A stretch of DNA of 7,484 nt from Sulfurimonas sp. (GCA_022712845.1 JAFLJV010000261.1:1-7484), one strand, 5' to 3'. Positions 1 to 7,334 are shown, counted from the first letter of the stretch. A program made the numbers and translations. Notes: a model not told the origin generated them from the sequence alone.

Positions 1-1
1 G

Positions 2-91
2 TCTATAAGAGAAGAGATAGCTCTTTATATCGCTCAAATCACATCTAATATTTTTATGGTACAATTTAGACAAAATAATTGCCTAAATTGA
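2..91 (+). CDS. Possible transposase C-terminus, partial at the left window edge
   Basis: An open frame enters from the window edge and ends at TGA 89-91, giving 29 residues that start SIREEIALYIAQ and end in FRQNNCLN. The segment is amphipathic and resembles the last helix of some DDE transposases (IS4-like enzymes often end in an R-E-E-I type helix), but 29 residues are too few to assign a family. It is supported mainly by its place within a perfect repeat and by the hairpin over its stop codon. The start and catalytic residues would lie outside the window. It could be a chance open frame. Confidence 0.4.
   Translation, partial: SIREEIALYIAQITSNIFMVQFRQNNCLN
62..90 (+). terminator. Hairpin over the stop of the repeat-borne frame (left copy)
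   Basis: Bases 62-73 (CAATTTAGACAA) and 79-90 (TTGCCTAAATTG) form a 12-pair stem with one A-C mismatch and a 5-base AATAA loop. It covers the end of the presumed transposase frame. It has no long U tract directly after it, so termination is possible but unproven; a structural role at the element end is the alternative. Confidence 0.4.
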
Positions 92-130
92 GTAAGAGTT
101 AGAAAATTATTAGTCGTGGGGTTTGATTAT

Positions 131-157
131 TTCACAGTCTCATTAAACCGTTATACT
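131..157 (+). promoter_or_regulatory. Candidate promoter straddling the repeat boundary, upstream of the regulator
   Basis: TTCACA at 131-136 lies inside the repeat and TATACT at 152-157 lies just outside it. The spacing is 15 bases, shorter than the usual 17. The -10 is good and the -35 has one mismatch to consensus. If real, the mobile element end supplies the -35 for the araC-type gene at 202. The short spacing makes this tentative. Confidence 0.3.
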
Positions 158-201
158 ATTCCACACTAAGTTTTAAATATTTATATAGGAGTAAATAATC
201 T

Positions 202-945
202 ATGAAAGATAAAGCTTTAAAAATATACGGTGTTGAAAATGTAGGTGGAGTTTATATTGACAAAGGTGTAAATATTGATTTTCATAAAAATAATTTTATT
301 AAAATAATTTTATCTCAAAAAGAAAATTTTGATATTACACTAAAAGACCAAATCAAAAAGCCATATCAAGCTATACTTATTCAAAGTAATCTGCTTCATA
401 AGTTAGAGGGATCTGATAAAGATAGTATTATTATAATTTATATTGATGCATACTGTTTTAATGGGATGAGATTAAAAGATAGACAAGACTCACTTAAAAA
501 GCTTCATATAGAGAATTTTACCATATTGTTGGATGAGTTTTATAACTTAGAAAAAAAAGAACAAATTGATGAAGAATTTATAAAATATTTTATAAATAGT
601 ATTATTGATACTATCTGCAAAGATAATCAATCCATAAATAGTATGGATAATCGTATTAAAAAAAGTTTAAAATATATTGACCAAAATGGATTTATATCGA
701 TTAAAAATGTCTCAGATTATATCGATTTATCCCCAAGCTATTTTGCATCTTTATTTAAAAAAGAAACAGGCTTAACTTTTAGAAAATATCTATTGTATAA
801 AAAACTTATGGGTTCACTAAAGGCTCTACACAATAAAGAAAATTTTACTTCTTCTGCTTATGAAGGTGGCTTTAGTGACCAATCACATTTTATCAGAACT
901 TTTAAAAACACCTTTGGCCTAATTCCTTCTATATTTAAAAAATAG
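202..945 (+). CDS. AraC-family transcriptional regulator
   Basis: This is a 247-residue regulator with the two-part layout of the family. Residues about 10-85 are rich in beta-type sequence and contain AILIQSNLLHKLEG, the pattern of the cupin-like sensing half in which an H-x-L/x-G motif closes the barrel. Residues about 150-245 are the paired helix-turn-helix DNA-binding domain: the first helix-turn-helix is around ISIKNVSDYIDLSPSYFASL (166-184), followed by FKKETGLTF, and the second is around 214-240 with AYEGGFSDQSHFIRTFKNTFG, the conserved family signature. The ATG has AGGAG 10 bases upstream (187-191). The gene lies 84 bases before the ABC transporter on the same strand, so it probably controls that operon and perhaps itself. 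The ligand cannot be read from sequence; no metabolic type (sugar, MarA/SoxS) is favoured. Confidence 0.92.
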   Translation: MKDKALKIYGVENVGGVYIDKGVNIDFHKNNFIKIILSQKENFDITLKDQIKKPYQAILIQSNLLHKLEGSDKDSIIIIYIDAYCFNGMRLKDRQDSLKKLHIENFTILLDEFYNLEKKEQIDEEFIKYFINSIIDTICKDNQSINSMDNRIKKSLKYIDQNGFISIKNVSDYIDLSPSYFASLFKKETGLTFRKYLLYKKLMGSLKALHNKENFTSSAYEGGFSDQSHFIRTFKNTFGLIPSIFKK

Positions 946-979
946 TCAGTTTATTCAATTTTTAATTTTTAATCTTTAT

Positions 980-985
980 TATACT
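980..985 (+). promoter_or_regulatory. Candidate -10 box for the ABC transporter operon
   Basis: TATACT lies 44 bases before the ATPase start in a very T-rich stretch, with no convincing -35 (TTCAAT at 954-959 is poor and too far away). T-rich DNA without a clear -35 is typical of sigma-70 promoters in Campylobacterota and also of activator-dependent promoters. A tandem 7-base AATTTTT repeat at 957-970 could be part of a regulator site but is low complexity. Confidence 0.35.
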
Positions 986-1029
986 TCTATAACTAAAATC
1001 TATAGGTATTTTAAAGGCAAGGAGATAAA

Positions 1030-1722
1030 ATGAATACAAATAATAATAAAATCGGTTTTATAGAATTTCATAATGTAAGTAAATCTTTTAAAACGGCTGA
1101 AAAGGAAACTGAAGTTCTAAAAAACATAAACCTTACAATTAATAAGGGTGAATATCTTGCAATTGTAGGAAAATCAGGAAGCGGCAAATCAACTTTGCTA
1201 AATCTACTAACGGCAATTGACCACCCTACATCGGGAGATATAATTATAAACGGTGAAGTTGTCAATAATTTAAACGAAACACAATCCGCTGTTTGGCGTG
1301 GAAAGAATATTGGTATTATTTTTCAATTTTTCCAACTAATACCTACACTTACAATATCTGAAAATATTTTGCTGGCTATGGAATTTGTGAATTCTGTTCC
1401 CAAAAAAAAGAGAGTAAAAAGAGTAGAGAATTTACTCTCTCAAGTAGATATTTTAAGTCATAAAGATAAAATGCCGGCTTCATTATCCGGTGGCGAACAA
1501 CAAAGGGCTGCTATAGCAAGAGCTTTGGCAAATAATCCTGATATTATTGTGGCAGACGAACCAACAGGCAATCTAGACAGTAAAATGTCAGAAGAAATTC
1601 ATCAGTTATTAAAGGAACTCACTGATGCTGGAAAAACGGTGATAGTTGTATCGCATGAAAGTAATGCCAAAGAAAGATACGACCGTGTTATTTCACTATC
1701 AGATGGCAAAATGAAATTATGA
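1030..1722 (+). CDS. ABC transporter ATP-binding protein, LolD/MacB type
   Basis: This 230-residue protein is the cytoplasmic ATPase that powers the FtsX-type permease encoded next to it. All ABC motifs are present and intact: Walker A GKSGSGKST at 47-55, Q-loop glutamine at 99 (IIFQFFQLIPTLT), signature LSGGEQQR at 152-159, Walker B IIVADE at 172-177 with the catalytic glutamate 177, D-loop NLD at 181-183, and switch histidine 209 in VVSHE. The phrase IIFQFFQLIPTLT and the short length are typical of the MacB/LolD/YbbA branch, which works with FtsX permeases to extract lipoproteins, move peptides or drive periplasmic machinery rather than to form a conventional channel. The ATG has AAGGAG at 1019-1024, 5 bases upstream. 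Its stop overlaps the permease start (ATGA), indicating translational coupling. The exact substrate is unknown. Confidence 0.95.
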   Translation: MNTNNNKIGFIEFHNVSKSFKTAEKETEVLKNINLTINKGEYLAIVGKSGSGKSTLLNLLTAIDHPTSGDIIINGEVVNNLNETQSAVWRGKNIGIIFQFFQLIPTLTISENILLAMEFVNSVPKKKRVKRVENLLSQVDILSHKDKMPASLSGGEQQRAAIARALANNPDIIVADEPTGNLDSKMSEEIHQLLKELTDAGKTVIVVSHESNAKERYDRVISLSDGKMKL

Positions 1723-4085
1723 AAATGAAATTCACAAAAGTATTACGGGACTTAACAATAAACCCAAAACGCACTATACTTGTAGTATTTGCATTATTTC
1801 TGGGCATTTGGGGAGCAGGAACGGTATCGGTTTCCTATTATATACTTACCAAAGATTTGAACACTAATTTTCAGAAAACTTCTCCTGCACATCTGATATT
1901 AAAATCAGATGATTTCAGCAAATTAAATTTAAAAGAATTTATAGAAAAACCGGAAATAGAAAATGCAGAGTTCAGAGATTTCTCTTTTGAAAGAATTGAA
2001 GTAAATCCTGATGTTTGGGTTCCTTTATTTTTATATGGAGTTGAAAGTTTTGAAAATGCAAGTGTAGCAAAAATATTTAACCAAATAGGAAAGTTATCCC
2101 CAAAAAAAGGAAGTATATCGTTTGAACGTGACGGTAAAAATATATCAAATATTGATATTGGTTCCATACCGCGCGTAAGAATAGGCAACAAAGTGATAAA
2201 TGTTCCCGTGAGCAGTATCTGTTTTGACCCTGCACAAGCACCCGCAACGCAAGACCACATGATTTACGCATATACAGATAAAAATACATATTCTGAAATT
2301 ACCGGTAAGGAAACTAATAAAAGATTAATTATTCGATTAAATGAAGTGTATTCTCAAAATGATGTAAAAAATGTATCAGAAAAATTGACACAGCAATTTG
2401 AGAGGAAAGGAATTGATGTCAATAAAGTTGATATTCCGCTGTTTAACGAACATCCACATCAATGGCAGTTAAATACAATCTTATTTGTTATAGGAGTAAT
2501 AGGTTTTCTTGCTTTTCTTATGGGAGCAGTTTTGGTTTCGCAATTAATGAAATCAATAATGGCAAATCAAGTCAGACAAATAGGAATTATGAAAGCAATA
2601 GGTTCTTCAAGATATCAGATTTTTCAGATTTATATTACAACATTACTTTTATTTGGCTTATTTGCAGGTGTTTTGGCAGTTCCTTTGGCAGTTTTGGCAG
2701 GTAGCGCTTATGCAGATTTTGTAGCAGGTATTCTTAACTTTGACATATTAACATCAACTCCGGTTTCAATATATGCAGCTCTTTTTGCATTAAGTTTATT
2801 ACTTCCGGTATTACTTTCTTTTTCAACTTTGCTCAAAGGTACAGAAATATCAGTGAAAGATGCATTTAGTGATTATGGTATAAAAAATAATTTAGATCTA
2901 AAACAAATGAAATTTTTTAACAAATTTAATTTATCAAATACCTTTTTATTAGCAATAAAAAGTTCATTAAGAAACAGTAAAAGACTTAGCGTTGTAATAA
3001 TTTCAATGGCATTGGGAGTAGCGGTTTTTAATACCGGTTTTAATGTAAAACAATCACTTTGGGAGTTACTTGACGATTTGCAAAATGAATTACAATATGA
3101 TGTGCAAGTAGTTTTAAACAAACAAATTTCAGAGGAAGAAGCAATTAAGCCTTTTGAAACTCTGCAAAATGTAAAAAGCATAAGCACTTGGAACGGTGGC
3201 AGTGGAATGATACAAACAAAGCTTTTAGCAACTGATAAAGGTGCAGGAATTGTAGCATTGCCGTATAACACAAAATTAATTCAACCCAAAATAATTAGAG
3301 GTAATTGGTTGAGTAACAGTAGTAAACTTGAAGTTGTTTTAAATCAACAAGCGTGGGAATTGTATGGATACAAACCACTTAATTCTAATCTAAACCTAAT
3401 AATAGGCGATTCAACAATTACTGCAAAAATTGTTGGTATAGTTGAACAGTTTGAACTTTCAAAAATATATATTGATATTGATAAATACGATAAAATATTT
3501 AATCCTAATCATTACATCAACACAATAACATTTGAAGCTGTAAACAATGATTATGAAAATGTTGTAGAATTGAAAAAACAAATTGAGAAATCAATACTTT
3601 CGTCAAATTTGCATGTTGTATTTGTAATGTCAGATGTTGAAAGAGTAAAAGTAATATACGATCATTTGAATATAATCTTTTCAGTTATAGTATTTCTGTC
3701 TTTCTTGGTGTTGTTGGTAAGTGCCGTAGGAATGGCATCGGCAACCGGAATAAGTATTACCGAACGAACAAGGGAAATTGGTGTAATGCGTGCTATCGGC
3801 GGAACACCAAAAAAGATTTATTCAATATTCGTTTGTGAAGGAATGATAATTAGTTTTATCAGCATTATAATCGGACTATTATTATCATTTCCGTTAAGTC
3901 AGTTAGCATCAATATTTTTTGGAAATTTAATGTTAGGTGAAGAAGCTGTTTTAGAATATGCTTTCAGTCCACTCGGTTTTTTCATTACAATAGCCGTTAC
4001 AATAATTTTTGGCTGGTTAGCAAGCAGATTACCGGCATATTCGGCAGTAAAAAAATCTACACGAGAAGCATTGGCTTATGAATAA
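1719..4085 (+). CDS. FtsX-family ABC transporter permease, two fused FtsX domains
   Basis: This is a 788-residue inner-membrane permease. By eye it has eight membrane segments in two repeats of four: about 19-42, 252-275, 302-328 and 349-372, then 422-441, 651-675, 703-727 and 749-769. Large extracytoplasmic domains fill 43-250 and 442-650. Each half carries the conserved FtsX cytoplasmic loop: VRQIGIMKAIGSSRYQIF at 285-302 and TREIGVMRAIGGTPKKIY at 684-701. The C-terminus LPAYSAVKKSTREALAYE (771-788) is the classic end of the family. Two FtsX domains in one chain match the single-subunit 8-TM permeases seen beside LolD-type ATPases, unlike MacB with its four segments and fused ATPase. No membrane fusion protein or outer-membrane TolC partner is encoded here, so a full tripartite efflux pump is not shown. 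Proteins of this look are common in Bacteroidota, and the gene appears less AT-rich than its neighbours. Start overlaps the ATPase stop by 4 bases. Confidence 0.93.
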   Translation: MKMKFTKVLRDLTINPKRTILVVFALFLGIWGAGTVSVSYYILTKDLNTNFQKTSPAHLILKSDDFSKLNLKEFIEKPEIENAEFRDFSFERIEVNPDVWVPLFLYGVESFENASVAKIFNQIGKLSPKKGSISFERDGKNISNIDIGSIPRVRIGNKVINVPVSSICFDPAQAPATQDHMIYAYTDKNTYSEITGKETNKRLIIRLNEVYSQNDVKNVSEKLTQQFERKGIDVNKVDIPLFNEHPHQWQLNTILFVIGVIGFLAFLMGAVLVSQLMKSIMANQVRQIGIMKAIGSSRYQIFQIYITTLLLFGLFAGVLAVPLAVLAGSAYADFVAGILNFDILTSTPVSIYAALFALSLLLPVLLSFSTLLKGTEISVKDAFSDYGIKNNLDLKQMKFFNKFNLSNTFLLAIKSSLRNSKRLSVVIISMALGVAVFNTGFNVKQSLWELLDDLQNELQYDVQVVLNKQISEEEAIKPFETLQNVKSISTWNGGSGMIQTKLLATDKGAGIVALPYNTKLIQPKIIRGNWLSNSSKLEVVLNQQAWELYGYKPLNSNLNLIIGDSTITAKIVGIVEQFELSKIYIDIDKYDKIFNPNHYINTITFEAVNNDYENVVELKKQIEKSILSSNLHVVFVMSDVERVKVIYDHLNIIFSVIVFLSFLVLLVSAVGMASATGISITERTREIGVMRAIGGTPKKIYSIFVCEGMIISFISIIIGLLLSFPLSQLASIFFGNLMLGEEAVLEYAFSPLGFFITIAVTIIFGWLASRLPAYSAVKKSTREALAYE

Positions 4086-4476
4086 TAAAAAAATGTTATC
4101 TTTAGTTTTATTATAATTTATTTCTTGTAATATTTATGCAAGTCATATAGAAAATAATCATGGTCAAATTATCGTTAGTCTTTATAAAAAAAGTAATGAT
4201 ATTATGGGAGAGCCTTTTTTAAAATTAAAAGCCAACATTATCAATAAAAAAACAAATGTAACTTTTAAAAATCTTCCTTATGACAACTACTCAATAATGG
4301 CATATCATGATAAAAATGATAATAACATTATGGATCATAGTTTTGGATTTCCTGATGAACCATTTGCTTATTCAAATAATTGGTATTTTTCTTTATTTAG
4401 CGGACTTCCTAATTTTGGGAAAACAAAATTTAATTTTTCAAAGGATGATTTAAAATGTGTTATTAAATTTAAATAA
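4078..4476 (+). pseudogene. DUF2141-type exported protein, interrupted by an in-frame stop in its signal peptide
   Basis: Reading from ATG 4078, which overlaps the permease end by 8 bases, the frame gives MNNKKMLSLVLL, then TAA at 4114-4116, then FISCNIYASHIENN and on without interruption to TAA 4474-4476. Ignoring that one codon, the product is about 132 residues with a textbook signal peptide (basic start, hydrophobic core, cleavage after Y-A-S) and a DUF2141-like body: GQIIVSLYKKS, the acidic YHDKNDNNIMD motif (compare the family pattern HDeNgNgklD), GFPDEPFAYSNN and a closing GLPNFGKTKF segment. DUF2141 proteins are small beta-rich exported proteins of unknown function. The uninterrupted downstream frame shows the break is recent or is a sequencing error; TTA to TAA is one base. 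An ATG at 4204 could restart translation, but that product would lack the signal peptide and first strand. The overlap with the permease suggests an operon partner. Confidence 0.72.
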
Positions 4477-4490
4477 TACTTTCTTTTTGT

Positions 4491-4618
4491 ATAACAAATT
4501 ATTGGAAGAAAATAAGTGAAAACAGCCAGTAATTAAAGCTTATAAGTTTCAATTTGATAAACTTTAGGATTGAATTTTCAAGTCGTTTTGCTCACTTATT
4601 TTTCAACTCAAACGTTAT
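4491..4618. repeat. Long imperfect inverted repeat between the DUF2141 gene and the next gene
   Basis: The arms are about 4491-4523 and 4585-4618. The outer ends pair (ATAAC at 4491 with GTTAT at 4614-4618), a poorly paired spacer follows, then an 11-base perfect match AAAATAAGTGA (4509-4519) with 4592-4602, then a 2-base bulge (GC, 4590-4591) and a short AAAC/GTTTT pairing. The centre holds a smaller AAGTTT/AAACTT hairpin at 4545-4564. Paired outer boxes, an unpaired spacer, paired inner boxes with a small bulge and a variable loop are the layout of an integron attC site, but the sequence does not match the consensus core well. A folded 3' end of the transporter transcript is the simpler explanation. 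Confidence 0.4.
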
Positions 4619-4645
4619 CTAATCATCGATAAACATTATTTAAGA

Positions 4646-4651
4646 TATAAT
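4646..4651 (+). promoter_or_regulatory. Candidate -10 box upstream of the small gene and metE
   Basis: A perfect TATAAT lies 20 bases before the ATG at 4672, in AT-rich DNA without a clear -35. Transcription would start about 4657-4659 and leave a short leader containing the AGAGGA ribosome site at 4660-4665. It would drive the small gene and, 56 bases after it, metE. Confidence 0.45.
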
Positions 4652-4671
4652 TTTAAATATAGAGGAATAAA

Positions 4672-5004
4672 ATGAAATCACCTAAAGATTTTGGGAAAGT
4701 GTATTTTACATTTGCTAGTATTTTAGCACATAGTGTTTTAAATAACATACAATCTAATATTACTAAAACCCAACACCTGATAAAAAATGATTTGTTTCAA
4801 GAAGAAATAGAGGGCGACAATTCTCCTCTTGAGCCTCTGTTACTTTGTGAGGCAAATAATAAACTTTGTCATTGTAATTATTTTTATAAATTAAAAACAA
4901 TTTTAATGCTAAGAATAAACCATTTCATACCTAGATGTCCTTACTACACTACTTATTTTGCATTTAGAAGAACTGGTGTTCATCCTCCTTGCATTATCCA
5001 CTAA
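4672..5004 (+). CDS. Small hypothetical protein with five cysteines, upstream of metE
   Basis: I do not recognise this 110-residue protein. The frame is preceded by a good ribosome site (AGAGGA, 4660-4665, 6 bases from the ATG) and a perfect -10 box, and its codon use is as AT-rich as that of metE, which supports real coding. Cysteines sit at 59, 66, 68, 89 and 107, with the first three clustered as C-x6-C-x-C (around LLLCEANNKLCHC); the tail has RCPYY and RTGVHPPCIIH. A metal-binding or redox role is imaginable but not shown. There is no clear signal peptide; residues 9-24 are only mildly hydrophobic. It lies 56 bases before metE on the same strand, so the two could be cotranscribed. It could also be a leader or remnant of a larger gene. 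Confidence 0.45.
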   Translation: MKSPKDFGKVYFTFASILAHSVLNNIQSNITKTQHLIKNDLFQEEIEGDNSPLEPLLLCEANNKLCHCNYFYKLKTILMLRINHFIPRCPYYTTYFAFRRTGVHPPCIIH

Positions 5005-5060
5005 AAAATAATCACATTAAACAACCAGAAGAAAAAAATTATTTAAACAAGGATAAAGTA

Positions 5061-7334
5061 ATGTCAAAAAAAAATTATATTGTAGGATTTCCAAGAATTG
5101 GAGAAAAAAGAGAGTTAAAAAAAATATTAGAGAGTTTTTGGGCTAAAAAAAGCTCATTTAGTGAAGTTAAGGAGGTTGCCCATAAGCTTAAAGTGCAACA
5201 TTGGAACTATCAAAAAAATGCAGGAATCGAATATATAAGTTCAAATGACTTTAGTCTTTATGACAATATGCTAGATACTGCTGTAATGCTAAATGCTATA
5301 CCAAAAAGATTTAATGGTTTAGAAAATGAAGAGTTGTATTTTTCTATGGCACGAGGTAACAAATCAAGTGTAGCGATGGAGATGACAAAGTGGTTTAATA
5401 CAAATTATCACTATATTGTACCTGAGTTGTCTTTGGAAGACAACTATAAATTAAATGCTTCAAAAATTTTAAATGAATACAATGAAGCTAAAAAGCTAGG
5501 TATTAAAACAAAAATAAATCTTATTGGACCAATCACATTCTTAGGTTTATCAAAGAGAGTAGATAGAGGTGATACTTATGAGTTATTAAATAAAGTTTTA
5601 CCTATTTATGAAGAGTTACTAAAAGAAATTTCTGCTTTAGATGATGAAATAATAGTACAAATTGATGAACCAATTTTTGTAAAAGATAATGAGCCTAAAG
5701 TACTTAGCCTTATAAAGTTAACTTACGATACATTAGCAAACATAAGTAATAATATAAAAATAGTAGTTAGTACATATTTTGAACATTCAAATGAGGCTAC
5801 AAAAGTATTAGTCAATTCACCTATTTGGGCTATTGGTTTAGATTTCTTATATGGCGATGAAAACATCAATTCTTTAGATATTGTTGCGAAAAGTGATAAA
5901 AAACTAATAGCAGGTGTTATCGATGGTAGAAATATTTGGAAAAATAATATTGATAATACATTGTCTTTATTAGAAAAAATTGCTAAAACTATAAATAAAG
6001 AAAATATTTTAATCTCATCATCTTGTTCATTATTGCATACTCCATTTACTTTAAGATATGAAGAAAAGATGGATAGTAATATTAAAAATTGGCTTAGTTA
6101 TGCAGTTGAAAAGCTAGATGAAGTTAGTTTAATTTCAAAAATATTTTTTGATGGAGTTGATAGCTTAAATAATAATGAAGCTAAACAACTACAAAGTAAT
6201 CAAAATGCAAATCGTAGCAGAAAATCTTCAAAAATTATTCATGATCCAAATGTACAAAACAGAGTGGCAAATTTTACAAAATTGGCACGGAATGGAAAAT
6301 ATAAAGATAGAATAAAAATCCAAAAAAATATTTTAAAATATGAAGATTTAGCAACTACAACAATTGGATCATTTCCTCAAACTGATGAGATAAGAAAAGC
6401 AAGAAGGGATTTTAAATCTAACAATATAACTAAAGATATGTATGAAAATGAGATGAAAAAATATATTGATGATTGTATCTCTTTTCAAGAAGAGTGTGGA
6501 CTTGAAATTTTAGTACATGGTGAACCTGAAAGAAATGATATGGTTGAGTATTTTGGAGAACAACTAAAAGGGTATGGATTCTCTCAAAATGGATGGGTAC
6601 AAAGTTATGGTAGTAGATGCGTAAAACCACCTTTTATATATGGAGATATTAGCCGACCAAAACCTATGACAGTTGATTGGATGGTTTATTCACAAAGTAA
6701 AACTGATAAAATAATGAAAGGTATGTTAACAGGTCCCGTTACTATTCTTAACTGGTCATTTGTAAGAGATGATATGTCAAGAGATGATGTATCAAAACAG
6801 ATAGCAGTTGCCTTAAGTGATGAAATAGATGATTTACAAAATGCTGATATTAAGATTATTCAAGTTGATGAAGCTGCCTTTAAAGAAGGGTATCCACTTC
6901 GTGATAAAAAAATAAAGATTTATGAAAAATGGGCATTAAGAGATTTTAAAATATCAGTCAGTAGTGCTAAGGAACAAACACAAATACATACTCATATGTG
7001 TTATAGTGAGTTCAATGATATTATTGATACCATTGAATCAATGGATGCTGATGTCATCTCTATTGAAACTTCAAGAAGCGGTAATGAACTTTTAAAAATA
7101 TTTAAAACAAGTGGCTATAAACAAGAAGTAGGTCCTGGCGTTTATGATATTCATAGCCCAAGAATTCCAAGTGTAAATGAAATAGTAAAACAAATTGATA
7201 GGCTACTTGATGTACTGCCTAAAAATCAACTATGGATTAATCCAGATTGTGGTTTAAAAACTCGAAAATGGGAAGAGGTGAAGCCAAGCTTAATAAATAT
7301 GGTTGAAGCTGTAAAAATAGTTAGAAATAGATAA
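5061..7334 (+). CDS. metE: 5-methyltetrahydropteroyltriglutamate--homocysteine methyltransferase (cobalamin-independent methionine synthase)
   Basis: MetE carries out the last step of methionine synthesis in the cytoplasm, moving the methyl group of 5-methyltetrahydrofolate polyglutamate directly to homocysteine without vitamin B12. The 757 residues from ATG 5061 fit the family size of about 755. An in-frame ATG at 4989 would add 24 residues outside the family and overlap the previous gene, whereas 5061 has AAGGA at 5049-5053, 7 bases upstream, and yields the typical N-terminus with IVGFPRIG. The N-terminal folate-binding half covers about 5-320 and the catalytic half about 430-755, starting near TTTIGSFPQTDEIRKAR. 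The zinc ligands are all present: His645 and Cys647 in IHTHMCY, Glu669 in SIETSRS and Cys730 in NPDCGLKTR, each 4 above the E. coli numbering (641, 643, 665, 726). The substrate motif QVDEAAFKEGYPLR has Ala where many relatives have Pro. No cobalamin or SAM riboswitch is visible. The stop lies 9 bases before the right repeat. Confidence 0.97.
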   Translation: MSKKNYIVGFPRIGEKRELKKILESFWAKKSSFSEVKEVAHKLKVQHWNYQKNAGIEYISSNDFSLYDNMLDTAVMLNAIPKRFNGLENEELYFSMARGNKSSVAMEMTKWFNTNYHYIVPELSLEDNYKLNASKILNEYNEAKKLGIKTKINLIGPITFLGLSKRVDRGDTYELLNKVLPIYEELLKEISALDDEIIVQIDEPIFVKDNEPKVLSLIKLTYDTLANISNNIKIVVSTYFEHSNEATKVLVNSPIWAIGLDFLYGDENINSLDIVAKSDKKLIAGVIDGRNIWKNNIDNTLSLLEKIAKTINKENILISSSCSLLHTPFTLRYEEKMDSNIKNWLSYAVEKLDEVSLISKIFFDGVDSLNNNEAKQLQSNQNANRSRKSSKIIHDPNVQNRVANFTKLARNGKYKDRIKIQKNILKYEDLATTTIGSFPQTDEIRKARRDFKSNNITKDMYENEMKKYIDDCISFQEECGLEILVHGEPERNDMVEYFGEQLKGYGFSQNGWVQSYGSRCVKPPFIYGDISRPKPMTVDWMVYSQSKTDKIMKGMLTGPVTILNWSFVRDDMSRDDVSKQIAVALSDEIDDLQNADIKIIQVDEAAFKEGYPLRDKKIKIYEKWALRDFKISVSSAKEQTQIHTHMCYSEFNDIIDTIESMDADVISIETSRSGNELLKIFKTSGYKQEVGPGVYDIHSPRIPSVNEIVKQIDRLLDVLPKNQLWINPDCGLKTRKWEEVKPSLINMVEAVKIVRNR

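Larger units (their letters stand above)
1..141 (+). mobile_element. Left copy of a 141-bp inverted repeat, probable 3' end of an insertion sequence
   Basis: Bases 1-141 are identical, without a mismatch, to the reverse complement of 7344-7484; identity stops sharply at base 142. The repeat holds an inward-reading open frame that ends at 91, then about 50 non-coding bases up to the boundary, which is how the 3' end of an insertion sequence is usually built. Read outward from the cargo, the tip begins GAGACTGTGAAATAATC. The element body would lie left of the window and cannot be seen, so its family is not assigned. Seen: the perfect repeat, the partial frame and the hairpin. Inferred: insertion sequence identity. 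Confidence 0.7.

Noticed and set aside
1871..2289. Two antisense frames of 129 and 70 residues
   Set aside because: Both are shadows of the permease gene without ribosome sites or recognisable domains; the same applies to antisense frames at 1068-1265, 2873-3271 and 6430-6630.
2462..2704. 80-residue + strand frame inside the permease gene
   Set aside because: Low-complexity translation in another frame of a well-supported gene.
4204..4476. A 90-residue protein starting at ATG 4204 as an independent gene
   Set aside because: The same frame continues upstream with family-like sequence and a signal peptide, so this is the tail of the interrupted DUF2141 gene; no good ribosome site precedes 4204.
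4483..4490. Intrinsic terminator directly after the DUF2141 gene
   Set aside because: A T-rich run is present, but no GC-containing hairpin precedes it; the only strong fold lies downstream of it.
4989..5060. In-frame extension of MetE by 24 residues to ATG 4989
   Set aside because: It overlaps the upstream gene, lacks a ribosome site and precedes the family's normal N-terminus; AAGGA sits properly before 5061.
4477..5060. Cobalamin or SAM riboswitch controlling metE
   Set aside because: No B12 box, no SAM-type conserved core, and most of the interval is an open frame with its own ribosome site.
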